A DNA stretch of 64,000 bases from Lantana camara (GCA_037501455.1 CM074860.1:40620501-40684500), one strand, 5' to 3'; positions 49,162 through 60,424 are shown, counted from the first letter of the stretch. Notes: generated from the letters alone by a model not told the origin. Numbers and translations are program-made.

Positions 49162-50101
49162 TATGGCACGACTTACCCCTCTACTTTTACGTGGACCAGC
49201 AGAACAATGGTGGAGAGAAATTGTTCAGAGGTTTGGGGCAACGGGTGGAGGATTGACATGGGATGTGTTCGTTTTGGAGTTTAGGAAGAGGTTCACGCCG
49301 GCTACCCTACAGAGGCAGAGATTGGTAGCCTTCCTCACAATTAAGCAGGGGGATAGGACTGTTAAGGGTTACATGGAGGAGTTTGAGAGGTTAGGTATGT
49401 TTGTACCCCACATCATGGGCAATGATTGGATGAAGGCTACGCATTTCTTGGAGGGTCTAAGGAGTGAGCTTAAGGAGTTTGTGCTCATGGGAAACACGGG
49501 TACATGGGAGGAGATTATTGAGAGAGCATTAGCATTGGAGGTTGGCATGAGAGACTTGGGCAAAGGAGGAGATACATCGGGGAGCGGACTTGGGGCTCGA
49601 GGTAAAAGAGTACGCGGGAAGAAACACAAGGCTGGAAGTACTTCAAAGCCGAGAAATGGACCCCAACTGTGTACTTATTGTGGAGGAGACACCCATGTGT
49701 ACGATACGTGTTGGGAGAGGATAGGGAGATGTTACGGTTGCGGGTCACCGAAGCATAAGATTTTTGATTGTGATCGATCGAGAGCTAAGAAGCGATGAGT
49801 GCGGGAGCGGCGAACTACTACCCCCATAGCACCTCCAGTTTTATTGGCCCCAACTCAGGCTCGTTGCTCTCACTGTCAGGGCTTTCACCCATTGGAGAAG
49901 TGTTGGAAGTTTTTGGGTAGATGCTTGGTATGTGGCTCTGCTGATCACATGAAGAACACCTGCCCGAACAAGAGGCCAACTATTCAGGCTCATGCATATG
50001 CTTTTAATGGAGAAGAAGAGGCAGTGGAGGTTCATCAGAATACCGCGGTGGAAGGTACAATAAATATTCATGGCACGAGCATACATACATCATTTATTTA
50101 A

Positions 50102-50504
50102 CTCTTATTATTATGTGATATCCTTGCCAATTATGATATGCATTAATTGTTGTTTTAATTGTGATCACTCGGATACCCGATTTAGCACTTGTAACTTGAA
50201 ATTTCTACTTGCTATGAACCGTTGCCGAAATGAATGAGTTATGTACCTCTGGGAACTGTTCGTGCCTATGTGATCTAAAACTCTCATGACTACTCATTCA
50301 ATTCTTATATTACGTACATATTGTAACCTTGTTTTATAGGGATTCCATCGCGATATCCCCCTTGAGTTGAGGTATGAGCATTAAATCTATACTCAAGGGA
50401 TACCGATATCAGTTGTATAAGGTACACTAAACATGCATCGCATACTTTTCTTCAAGTGTTACTCTGATGTGTGTATATGATTAACTGATCAGTGGATTAT
50501 GTGC
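50102..50504 (+). other. Element A internal region without coding potential
   Basis: This is AT-rich sequence between the end of gag and the hairpin array. No protease, RT or other motif is visible. It belongs to the element because gag lies on its left and a PPT and 3' LTR follow on its right. Confidence 0.6.
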
Positions 50505-50815
50505 AAGAGAGACCTTAGGGTCCCTCTTTCTATGTGTTAGAGAGATTAGGATTCTCTCTATTTATGTGATAGAAAGATGTTGGATTCTTTCTAAGCTTTG
50601 TGCACGAGAGATGTTGGATTCTCTTGTACTCAGATATTCGGAGATGTTGGATTCTCTTGAATTTAGGGGTTTGAGAAATGCTGGATTTTCTCAAACTAGA
50701 ATGTTTGGGAGATGTTGGAATCTGTCAGACTTAGGTTGAGAGACGGGGTTCTCTCAAATTTGTGCTCGAGAGACGGGGTTCTCTCACCTCTTGTGCCGAG
50801 AGATGGGATTCTCAC
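50505..50815. repeat. Array of about ten hairpins, GAGAGA-spacer-TCTCTC type
   Basis: Imperfect repeats recur every 30-40 bp, each an inverted repeat with a 6-8 nt spacer. Clear units are TAGAGAGA/TCTCTCTA near 50537, TAGAAAGA/TCTTTCTA near 50570, GTTTGAGAAA/TTTCTCAAAC near 50669 and TTGAGAGA/TCTCTCAA near 50735. Arms change between units yet still pair. Confidence 0.85.
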
Positions 50816-51124
50816 TTGTTTGTTGTGGTTGCGTTACGCGTTGTCCTGGCTACGGTCTGCAAGTGACGAGTTGGCGATGCCATGAAGTTGAGTGCAGTGA
50901 CAACTATTCATCTTATGAGAATGGTCGAACAACTTGATGTAAGCAACGGTCCAGTGCTCAAACGGATCCCAATGACAACGAGATATCGCGAGAAAGGTTC
51001 AATGAAGACAATGAGAGTAAACTTCACAACGGAGGTTATGTTTTACGCAACTCCTCGAGAAGGGTTAAGACACTATCAGCTCGAAGCTTTTCCAGCTCAA
51101 GAGTGTAACCTGGGGACCAGGTTC
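50816..51124 (+). other. Element A 3' internal region
   Basis: A short open frame (50882-51130) has no recognisable domain. Its end is similar to 52290-52395 in relic B (a shared stretch ACCTGGGGACCAGGTTCT before the PPT). It is more likely a conserved cis region than a gene. Confidence 0.5.
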
Positions 51125-51141
51125 TTTTAAGGGGGGAAGGG
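51125..51141 (+). promoter_or_regulatory. Polypurine tract, element A
   Basis: TTTTAAGGGGGGAAGGG lies directly before the TG end of the 3' LTR. Confidence 0.9.
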
Positions 51142-52210
51142 TGTAACACCCCGCATTTTCGGAGCAAGATACGATGTCGTTTTCGTGCGATTAGAACGTT
51201 ATTTATTCAACCTTGCACGTATTTGAATTTCCCTATTCATGTTTCAATAGTTTAATTGACTCGATTGCAACCTTATGAAAATATGTGAACTTAATTGGAA
51301 TATGTGTTTAATACCTATTTGCTCTTTAATTTGAATTGCGTGGGCTAAATTGTAATTATGGGTCTTTGCCGGTCGATTTCTAATTATGAGAAAATCAATT
51401 GGACTTAATTAGACACCACTTTAAATCTTTGGGGGTACTTTTGTAATTTCTAAATCTCTAATTGGATCTAATTAAACCCTAATTGAATTTAAGGACTAAA
51501 TCGAATTGGTGCTTTGAATCGGGGGGCTTATTTGTAATTTTGGAAAATAGCCTCTTTTTATCCCGAAACCCTAGCTGTTTCCTCATTTCTCTCCTCCCCT
51601 ATTTCGGTCTCCAGCAGCAGCAGCTGCGCGAGAATCCCCCAACCACCAAACCTCCACCTCGACTCAGCCCTCCACCCCCCTGCTCGTCGCCTGATCTCCA
51701 TCTTCTCCCTTGGGAATTGAGCCGCTGCACAAGCTCGTCTTCCCCAGATCCCCTTTCGGGTTCAGCAGACAGCAGCAACCCAGCCGCCACCCTTGCTCCG
51801 CCGCCAATCACCAGCCATTCTCTCTTTCTCTGCAAACTCCGCCGCCAAGACAAGTTCGCCTTCTCTCCATTTCTGAACCACCGCTGGCCAGATTTGCTAC
51901 TTCTCGCCGATCATCATCTCCGAACCCCAACGCCACCACCCAGCCTCCTCGTCACTGAAAGATCACCACCGGGGTAGTCGACCACCATCCACCAGCTTTG
52001 GACAGCCATCGACTCCGGCAGCCTCTGACGAGACATCTCTGACTTCTTCACTCCAGCGCACACTTCGACTCTTCCTCTCGTTCCAAATCTGAAAAGAATT
52101 GGGGGGAAAGCTCCTTTTACCGCCACCACCTCCGGCGAGACGGACGCCGACCCACCATCATCCCTCTCTCTTCTCGCTTTCTGTCTCGATCTGCCACAAT
52201 CCCCTTCTTT
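51142..52210 (+). repeat. 3' LTR of element A, truncated to about 1.07 kb
   Basis: It is collinear with 42078-43140 of the 5' LTR, with a few substitutions and small indels. Similarity ends after CCCCTTCTTT at 52210, where sequence of relic B begins. The GC-rich island is partly retained. Confidence 0.92.
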
Positions 52211-52395
52211 ACTCGCATGGACCTCGACGATAACATGACATCCTAAAGGAGGTTCAGTGTAGATGACCGGAGTAAGCCTCACCATTTGAGTTATGATCTT
52301 ACGTGAGTTCCGGAGAAGGGTTGGAGCACTACAACTCGAGGATCTACATTTTTCCAGTGGAACCTGGGGACCAGGTTCTCTTAAGGGGGGAAGGT
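52211..52395 (+). mobile_element. Relic B: 3' internal end with polypurine tract
   Basis: This fragment resembles the end of element A internal sequence (TACGTGAGTTCCGGAGAAGG-like stretch, then ACCTGGGGACCAGGTTCT). It finishes in the PPT TTAAGGGGGGAAGGT (52381-52395). Its left edge joins the broken A LTR. Confidence 0.82.
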
Positions 52396-55300
52396 TGTGA
52401 CGCCCCGTTTTCTCGAAGGGCGTTCTTACGACATCAACAAGTAAGTCTCTACACTTATGTGTGTTTAATTTAAGAGTTCTTGAATTATGTGATTTAATGT
52501 AAATCCAATTTAATTTGTGTTCATTCGAATTATTCTAAGATTATTGTCAACTTGATTAATTACGCGCATATTTAACCCTAACTACCTAATTTGATTTAAT
52601 TCAAATTTATTCCATGAAATAATTGTCAAGTGATTTTAAATCCATCATGTTACTTAACTTGTTTAATTTCGGTTTACTTGAATTCCTTGAGATTAATTGT
52701 CAATCATGTGTTTACAAAGTGCCGTTAAATTATACGAAAAGTTTCTAAAATTAAATTGAATTAAACTCTAATTGGTAAATCTCTATTTCACTTTTATTTG
52801 TAAAATTAATTCGGAGCTTGAATGTTTATTCGTAACTTTACCAATTTTATTTACGATTATTTTTACGCGCTACTACTTGCTACGCGATAAGGATACCCGG
52901 TTGTATATAGCTTGTGCACAAGAGACATTTCTCCCAATCCCTTTTTCTCTCTCTCTCTCTCCTCTCCCACTTTCTCTCTCCCGCGGGTTACTATCGCGGC
53001 TTCGGTTACGAGCCCATAACTCGATCGTTTCTCGACGGAATTCAACAAACGAATAGTCCATTTCGATTATCTCGGTGAGACCGACGTAAGAGTACCAATT
53101 TCACAACCTAACGATGAACGACGGCGAAGATATCACTGATTTTCAGATGCCCAGGCGGGTGGCAGCGGACCGCGACTTCGCCGCCCATTTCCGGCGGCTT
53201 CCGGCGGGATTTCAGCAACACGCGCCCATGACCCATAAAGTAGACTTCCAGGTGCTTCGTTTGACGTTGGCTCCGCGGCCATCGGAGCAGAGACGACGCC
53301 GCACGCACCGCCCAAAGCTCGCCGCGGCGGCGCAAGTTACTGTAGCAGCAGCGGCAGAAACTTCGGCGGCCAACGGGGGCCTTTTTCGGCCATTTTTTGG
53401 TCTCGGGCTCTTCACAAAAGTTGTTCGGAACGACGAGAACTAGTGACCTGTCATCAGGCAACTCCAGATTCGGTGGTTTGGTGGCGGATCGGTGGCGGCA
53501 AAGTGGCGGTGCAACGGCGGCACTAGCTTCGAGGATTTTTCTGGAAAGCTACCTCAGGGCTTTCGAAGAGCTCGTCATGGGTAAGACAACACCTCTTTTG
53601 GATCGTATTTTGGTTCACCGGTTTGGAAGTAATTTGAGTTTGAAGATTTAGGGTTTTCATGCTCTTAGATTTCAGATCTACGACAATCGGCTTGGAATTT
53701 CCAGAAATTGAGTGAGGATTCGGAACGGGCACGAAGACTTCATTCAGGAATGATTTTTCGGGATTTTTCCGGCGACCTTCGGCGGCGGCCCGGCGGCGGT
53801 CCGGCCTAATTCTGGCAGCTACAGTGGTGGCGTTCCGGCGGCGTTTGGTCAGAATGTTCGTCTCGTTGTGGTGAGTTCAACGCCACCTTCTGTTCGTTAA
53901 TCGGACACTCGATCTATTTATTACGAATTATTTTGCGTAATTGTGATTATTTGAATTAATTGTTTTAAGTGCAAATAAATTGGTTATTGTTGGTTTGTTG
54001 ATCGAGATGTATTCTAATCGTATATGAAAACATGTGTTGAATGGATTGTGATATGTATGAATGTTTGGATTTACAATTTGAATCCCGATGTGATGAATTT
54101 ACGCTATTTGTTAAGTACGAAGGGGTGTTAGTGTAATATCTAAAAACTAATCTTTTATGTGACTAAATGAACTTGAATGATATTTTAGAAGAACGAACAT
54201 GTTGTGATTTCTCTATATGAATTTGAGACGTTCTCAATGTTATGTTTGTTGTAAATTGTGTTTCCAATATTAAATTTAGATACATGAAGGATGCTTGAAC
54301 AACTTGAGACTTTATGCATGATAGGAGTTAGAATTGTAATATCTTGATTTACTCTTACTACTTGAAAATGATATATTATGAATTACGATAAATTGATAAT
54401 TGTCATGTTTGTAAGTAATTAATTCCTAGTGGAATAACTATATAAACACTTTAAACGAACAATTATGCTTAGTAATCAACTAAGGGGATGTATGTGTAAT
54501 AATTCTAAACTTTTATAAATAACTTAGGGGATGTAAGTGTAATATTTATGAAACTACGAATGTGATTTGAGCTTGTGTACCAAACATGTTGTGAAGTTGT
54601 AAAGTATGATCTTAAGTGAATTAAATGTACTCTTTATTTGTATCAAGCATGCCATCTACGCACAACAACTTTGTATGTTTATACGATCAAGTTGCTCTTA
54701 CTTATGCACTTTATAACTCGACATGAACTTGATGCTTAATTCTAATATTATAATTGAACCCTGTGACATTGGATGATTTAATATGCATTTTGTGAATACA
54801 TTGACTTCCTAAATTGATTGTGCATCTTTGGATATGGAATTACGTGATGGTTGCTTGTAAATATGACCTTATTGAGCATTGATATGCCTTGAATGACCAC
54901 GACACCTTATCCAAGCACAACATGAACACTTATGCATAACCACGATCATGTTGAGCAACGCCGTGCGTCTTGTTTGGTTCATATATAGAGTCTAAGTCTG
55001 GGCTTCTATATGTCTTGTCACAGAGTTTGGTGGTGCCGGTGGGCCCGAGGTTTAGAGTGTTTGGCCCTTCACACTCTCAGACTCTACTTTCACGAGGTGA
55101 GGTTTAGGATTTTGTATAGTTAAGCGACCTATGGCCTTAAAATGATGATTTCAATCCTTGCATGCGGTTATATACTATGTATGATTAGATATGTGTTGGA
55201 TATGATATGATTATGACCTTGTGGACCATCCTTGGTTTTGAAGAAAAATTAAGTATTAAGGCATATGTAAGCTATTTTGGAAAACTCTAATATATTATGA

Positions 55301-56391
55301 TTCTGTAACGAGTTGCCATGAAATATTGGCATATGTATGTATGTTATGTTATGTGGATCCAGGAGCTGGTACGAGTGGAGACCGGCACGGCATAGGGCCG
55401 TCGGATAAGCCACTGTGCTAGTTCCATTTGAGACATCATTGCGCGACCTTAGGGCGATGAGGGAGGCGTGATATCTTGAGCCTTCGGTGTACAGCCGGGG
55501 AGGACTCTTGTGGGTTCGCTACCCATTGAGGGTTTGTATGTATGTTATTGATGGTTAGGGCCAACGCGTGGCTCTTCCATCATTAGAGTAGAGGATGGAT
55601 TGATTCTGCTTTATGTTCTGTTCAGTTATGAGGAGTAAAGGTTGGAAGCCCGTACTCGCCGGGTATATGTTATGAATATATGGGATTTGTGAAACGGGAT
55701 AGGCTTCTCTAAATGGTTTTCCAAACTTATACTATTTTGGGTATTTCAACTGTTTTAGCGTGCAAAACCCTAATCCCGGTTCATGAGTCCACCCTTATGA
55801 TATGTGCTGTGCTCTATATATATATTGTGGGTGTACGTTAGCCCCCCTTACTCAGTCAGTTGACTGACACCTCATTTTATCTTTTAGTTGCAGGTTCTTT
55901 TGGCTAGAGCTAGGCGGAAGTGAGTCTTCTGAGTCACACTTGTCAGTCTAGTAGGTGTTAGGATGCATTTGTTGCATACTCTACTTATTTTATGTATTTA
56001 TGTTTCACATTTGCAGATTATGTTTATGTTCTATTTAGACTTCAACCTTTGTGGGGTTAGTAAGATAGTATTTGGTTGTTACTAGATATTGATGATATTT
56101 ATGTTGTTTATTATGTTGGATTATGTATGTCGATATTCGGGATTAGGTATCTATGCTAGTTGAACCCGTCACCTGCTTTGCATGTTTTGTTTTAAATGCT
56201 TCCGCTATCTATTGTTGTTGGTTTTAATTGCTTCCGCACTCTGAGTTTTTGTCGAGTTAGATCCGCCTAGCCTAGTGTGTGAGTTGGTCTCCCGTTCGCT
56301 CTGATTCGGATTTGGGCATGGATTTCCATTTCATGTTCTGGGTCTGGGTCATAGTGCTGGGGATGTGGCATCCTCCGTTTGGGGTGTTACA
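52396..56391 (+). repeat. Relic B LTR, 4.0 kb, with PPT on the left and PBS start on the right
   Basis: It begins TGTGACGCCCCG and ends GGGGTGTTACA. A PPT precedes it and a PBS start follows, so it once lay between two internal regions. It has CT-rich (52940-52980) and GC-rich (about 53105-53560 and 53755-53870) stretches, then a long AT-rich part. Its last 1.3 kb resembles the LTR of element A. Frames such as 53114-53443 carry no domain I know. Confidence 0.88.
55097..55893 (+). other. Predicted LTR intron, relic B
   Basis: The donor is CGAG|GTGAGG at 55097 and the acceptor is TTTTATCTTTTAGTTGCAG|GTT, ending at 55893. The TTGACTGACACC motif precedes it. The arm GCTAGGCGG (55909-55917) follows and pairs with CCGCCTAGC (56263-56271). 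Confidence 0.55.
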
Positions 56392-56399
56392 TCCTTAAG

Positions 56400-56406
56400 T
56401 GGTATC
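56400..56406 (+). promoter_or_regulatory. Truncated primer-binding site of relic B
   Basis: TGGTATC lies eight bases after the LTR end, with the same TCCTTAAG spacer as element A. It is then cut, and outer integrase sequence starts at 56407. Confidence 0.82.
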
Positions 56407-57365
56407 TTCAAAGAAGTTGTTAGACTTCATGGTGTTCCTAAAACAATTGTTAGTGATCGTGATGTCAAGTTTTTGAGTCATTTTTGGCGTGTATTATGGG
56501 GGAATTGGGGACAAAATTATTGTTTTCTACAACTTGTAATCCCTAAACTGATGGGCAAACCGAGGTTGTTAATAGAACATTGGAAACTCTTTTGCGTGCT
56601 GTTTTTAAGTCATATTCAAAGACTTGGGTAGAATGCATTCCATTCATTGAATTTTCATACAATAGAGCAGCGCATTCTTCGACATCTTATTCACCATTTG
56701 AACTTGTTTATGGTTTTAACCCATTAACCCCTTTGGATTTGCTTCCTTTGCCTGTTAATGAATTGACCAACATAGATGGAAAGAAAAAGGCAGAATTGGT
56801 AAAGAAAATGCACAAGGATGCTAGAGAACACATTCTAAAGAGAAATGAACAAGTTGTTGTCCATTCTAACAAAGGAATAAAGGAAGTTGTTTTCAAACCA
56901 GGAGAATGGGTTTGGGTTCATTTTCGAAAAGAGCATTTCCCTCAACAAAGAAAGTCTAAGCTTGACCCTCGAGGAGATGGACCATTCCAAGTTTTGGAGA
57001 GGATTAATGATAATGCTTACATAATTGATCTCCCAAGTAAGTATAAAGTGAGTTCGACCTTTAATGTTTCTGATCTATCTCCTTTCTTTTCTGATCAAGA
57101 TTCGAGGACGAATCCTGTTCAAGAAGGGGGGAATGATAAGAACTATGGAAGTCTTGTCCCGAACGAAGCTGATCATGAAGAAGGTCATTGCACAATGGAG
57201 GAAAAGGAGTCAGCTGCTAAAAATCAAAATCCAAGTGGGCCAATTACAAGAGCTCGGGCTAAGAAGATTCAAGAACAAGTTGAAAGCTTGCTGATCCAAA
57301 CTAATAAAGTGGGCTTTCAAAATTTGAGTGAAAAGGCCTTCAATATTTTTATTGTTGATTATTAA
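56407..57365 (+). pseudogene. Outer element integrase core and C-terminal part, frameshifted
   Basis: The frame resumes with [19 protein letters not shown], holding the second catalytic Asp. Frame changes near 56520-56620 garble the stretch where the catalytic Glu is expected. From 56580 the frame is open to 57365: FIEFSYNRAAHSSTSYSPFE, GEWVWVHFRKEHFP, DPRGDGPFQVLERIN and NVSDLSPFFSDQD. No chromodomain follows; the end reads into the probable 3' LTR (TNPVQEGGND). It belongs to the same protein as the fragment at 1-2180. Confidence 0.87.
57121..57133 (+). promoter_or_regulatory. Probable polypurine tract of the outer element
   Basis: AAGAAGGGGGGAA is followed by TGATAAGAAC, a plausible LTR start. 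It overlaps the 3' end of the coding frame. Confidence 0.65.
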
Positions 57366-57847
57366 GTCATTTGACCTTTATTTGTGTACTTTTGGGCCTA
57401 GGCTATTATATTATTATGTTGGGCTTTTCTTTTTAAGGTTTGTAGCTGATTTTGGGCATATTTTACCCAACCTTTTTAGGGCTCTTTAGATTGTGGCGGG
57501 ATTAGAGTGTCTTTTAGTTTTCCAAACATTCTCTTTTACATTTAGGAGTCAAGACACTTTGTAATACAACCTTTATCCAGAATTTTTATTGAGAGAATTT
57601 TCTCCAACTTGTTCTTGTGTAGAACTTGCTGAAATCTCAAGTGCAATCACTTGATATTTCGACTTCTATAATATTGGTTTCTGGTTCTTCATAACCACGA
57701 GGTCAATATTTCTTTTGATTGTATTGGTTTCTTGCTTATATAGCAACGGGGTCAATATAACTTATTTCAACCTTATTTGCACGATCCGGGAGTTTATTCC
57801 AAGCTATTACGACGGGTCTCACGGCGGGTTCGTTGAGGTTCGCATCA
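57134..57847 (+). repeat. Probable 3' LTR of the outer element (right end uncertain)
   Basis: The start is set by the PPT at 57121-57133. The right end is a guess at GGTTCGCATCA, because the partner LTR is outside the window. The pol frame overlaps its first 230 bp. Confidence 0.4.
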
Positions 57848-58861
57848 CCAAGGCAGTGGATCAAGACAACAAGAAATGGGTTTCTGGGATTGAGATCAAA
57901 TGAATATGAAATGCACTTAACTTGAAGATCGAGATTATTAGGGTTCTGATTATTCCCTTTCCCTAGATCTTGATTGAGAGATGGGATGTAGGAGGATTTT
58001 ATCTCACATATGACAATGGCTTAAAGGTTCTTTGGAATTGAGATATTCTTATTCAGCTAGGGGTCACACACTTGTTGCTAGACTATGGTAGTGTGATATG
58101 TGGACTGATTAATTGATTAGGAATTAATTAATTAGGGTCACTGCTAATTGAATTAAGAACCTAGAGGGTCACACACAACTACCAGGTCACGTGGGTTAAA
58201 GCTTGAATCGATTAAACGAGTTGATTGAACCAATAAGTGATTATTTGGGGCCACACGTGTGGGACATATGTCTCGTGTAACACCTGTCACTTTGTGGTGA
58301 TTGATTAAATAATTAATATTGATTAATTATTTAATGGACTTTAATTTACTTATGAATTAATATTAAAGTTCTAATTTGGAGATTTTAAGTCTAATAAATA
58401 ATTAATTATGAATTAATTAATTATTACCTTGAAGTTATTTATTATAAATAAATAAACTTAATTAAAATATCTAAGAGAGTTAGATAATTATATTCTTGCT
58501 TCGCAAGTTGGTCAAAAGGAGATTTTTGGTCAAAGTAAGAGTCTTTCTCTCCAAGCAAGAAATCCCTTACCAAAAGGGTTTAGGAAACCTTGTCCAACAA
58601 GACAAAGGGGTTCGAACCCCTTATGCTATAAATAAGTGGGGTTCGAACCCCATGAGGGATGATAGCAAAATTCTCCTTCTCCATATTATATCACATAAAC
58701 CCTAGAGCCTAAACACCAAATATAGAACTAGCATCCTCCCTGTTTGGATCGTGATCGAGGTTGGTGGACTAATTCTCTAGAGTGCTGCTTTCATGGAGTT
58801 TTGAAAGATTCGAAGGAGCTTGGGGACTTGCTGCTTGAAGAGAGTTGTTGGGCGGCTATAA
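57848..58861 (+). other. Unassigned LTR-like or flanking sequence
   Basis: No gene is visible. Features are AT-rich ATTAATTAATT runs, a CTATAAATA box (58626-58634) flanked by two GGGGTTCGAACCCC palindromes (58607-58620 and 58638-58651), and a following leader-like CT/CA stretch. It could be part of another LTR on the plus strand, cut at 58862 by the next element. I cannot assign a family. Confidence 0.35.
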
Positions 58862-59231
58862 TGTAACGCCCGAGCGCAAGATGTCACAACCCTCGCACCA
58901 AGACCCGGCCCGTATATGAAATGGATTTCCATACACGTGCCAGATCGTGGCGAACGGGGACACAACACAAACTCTAAGCTAGGCGGGACTAACCCTTAAC
59001 CATTCATTCAAATATAACATGACAAAGCAAGTATCAACAGCGGAAGCATAACATATTATATTAACAAGAGATATCAACGTACGGCCCCCACACGGCCTCA
59101 TATCATTCATATACGCTCCATAATACATATAATATCCAAAAGTGATGAAGGCATGAGTGTATACATAAAGAAACACTAGATACTAATGCAAGACTCTCTC
59201 TTAGACTTGTATTCCCGCCTAGCATTCCCAC

Positions 59232-59964
59232 CTGCAAAAGAGACACTGAAGCAACTCCGGGTTCAGTCTTAGATAGACTGGTGGGTATAAAATAGGCATA
59301 TTACAATAATAGGGCGGAATTGAAACACATACATGCAAGTTATAATTCTGGACGAGGTGTTAAAATATTTTCCCAAGTGGAACAAATTAAGAAAGACATC
59401 GAACGAAATTATAACAATCAAATTTCATTCTTTAGGTTATACGTGAGCCGGCGAGTGGCTAAGTCTCCAACCTGCACCTTGTGTATCCTTAATCATTTTA
59501 ATCATTTGTGATCACACACATATCATCTTTTGTGCTCAATCATTGATCGTTCGTTCAATCATTCACTTACTCCTTTTCCCTCCGGGTAGTGGACGGGTTT
59601 GCAAGGCCCGACCACCCATTCATTATGGTTAGTGGGTTACATGAATCCCCAAGAGCCCGGTTCCCCTCCTTTACTAATCTCCTAGTGAAGTCCGGTATCA
59701 CCGTATTTTGGTGGAACTAATATAAGATGATCACCGTCAGCCCAAGCTTCCCCGGATCACCAAGTACACTAAGTTCCAGGGCCCCTATTCATTGTGTTCA
59801 ATCAATTCTCGCCAAAACATTTGGTAGGGTTCATAAAATAAAGGCTTTACGTTTGAAAACATTGACTCTTGAAAGACTCAATATAAATATAGATATACTT
59901 TGGCCGAAAACTTGCACATTGGGTATATCGGGTTGTATGTTTAACTAATAGAAGAAAAACTCAC
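59232..59964 (-). other. Predicted LTR intron (LTR at 58862)
   Basis: The minus-strand donor is CCAG|GTGAGT (from 59964) and the acceptor is GTGTCTCTTTTGCAG|GTG (to 59232). This is the best match to plant splice consensus in the window. Confidence 0.58.
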
Positions 59965-60424
59965 CTGGTTTACCAAAAGAACGGACTAAAGACCTCACTG
60001 TCTGGCCTCGTCCCTCACCTGACCAAGATCTGTGCAATAAAAGTAGTGTGAGACTCAAATAACCATATTTGACGCTCGATAATGCAATAAACATGCTATG
60101 ACATGCATATAAACCAATATCATGTGATGAAGATGATCATGAATACAATTAGGTTCACATAATCACATAAACAATCCATTTAATCAATATACGGTGGAAC
60201 CGTATTCGTTCATAATCATGAAATCACAGTCTCTTCAATAAAAGTAACATGGAGAATAATCGAATGAATTATGCATTCAAGTATCAAGACAATTCATAAT
60301 TAAGTGTTCACATATTATCAATCAATTAAATTACACATTAAGTACGTAATTGAGATCCAAACGAAGCATAAACTAAAGTATTGGAAATTACACAAATATC
60401 CCCTGATTATCTCCATTCTGTAAG

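Larger units (their letters stand above)
46312..50101 (+). pseudogene. Element A gag, split by a solo LTR and carrying a TGA
   Basis: Gag starts at the Met at 46312 (MLPYGQPSQHN), reads FNPALFEGGDEICANQWL to 46523, and resumes in frame at 49162 after the solo LTR. The capsid-like region includes LLLRGPAEQWW and LTIKQGDRTVKGYMEEFERL. Two CCHC knuckles follow (CTYCGGDTHVYDTC, CYGCGSPKHKIFDC). After the in-frame TGA 49796-49798 comes a second similar pair (CSHCQGFHPLEKC with one residue less, and CLVCGSADHMKNTC). The frame ends at 50101, just where a protease active site would start. No pol follows, so element A looks like a gag-only non-autonomous element. Confidence 0.85.

Noticed and set aside
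53114..53443. 109-residue frame in relic B LTR as a gene
   Set aside because: No recognisable motif is present, several frames overlap on both strands, and GC-rich sequence gives long open frames by chance.
58607..58651. Possible tRNA T-arm (GGTTCGAACCCC)
   Set aside because: No acceptor, D-arm or anticodon arm can be built around either copy. The motif occurs twice as a perfect palindrome.
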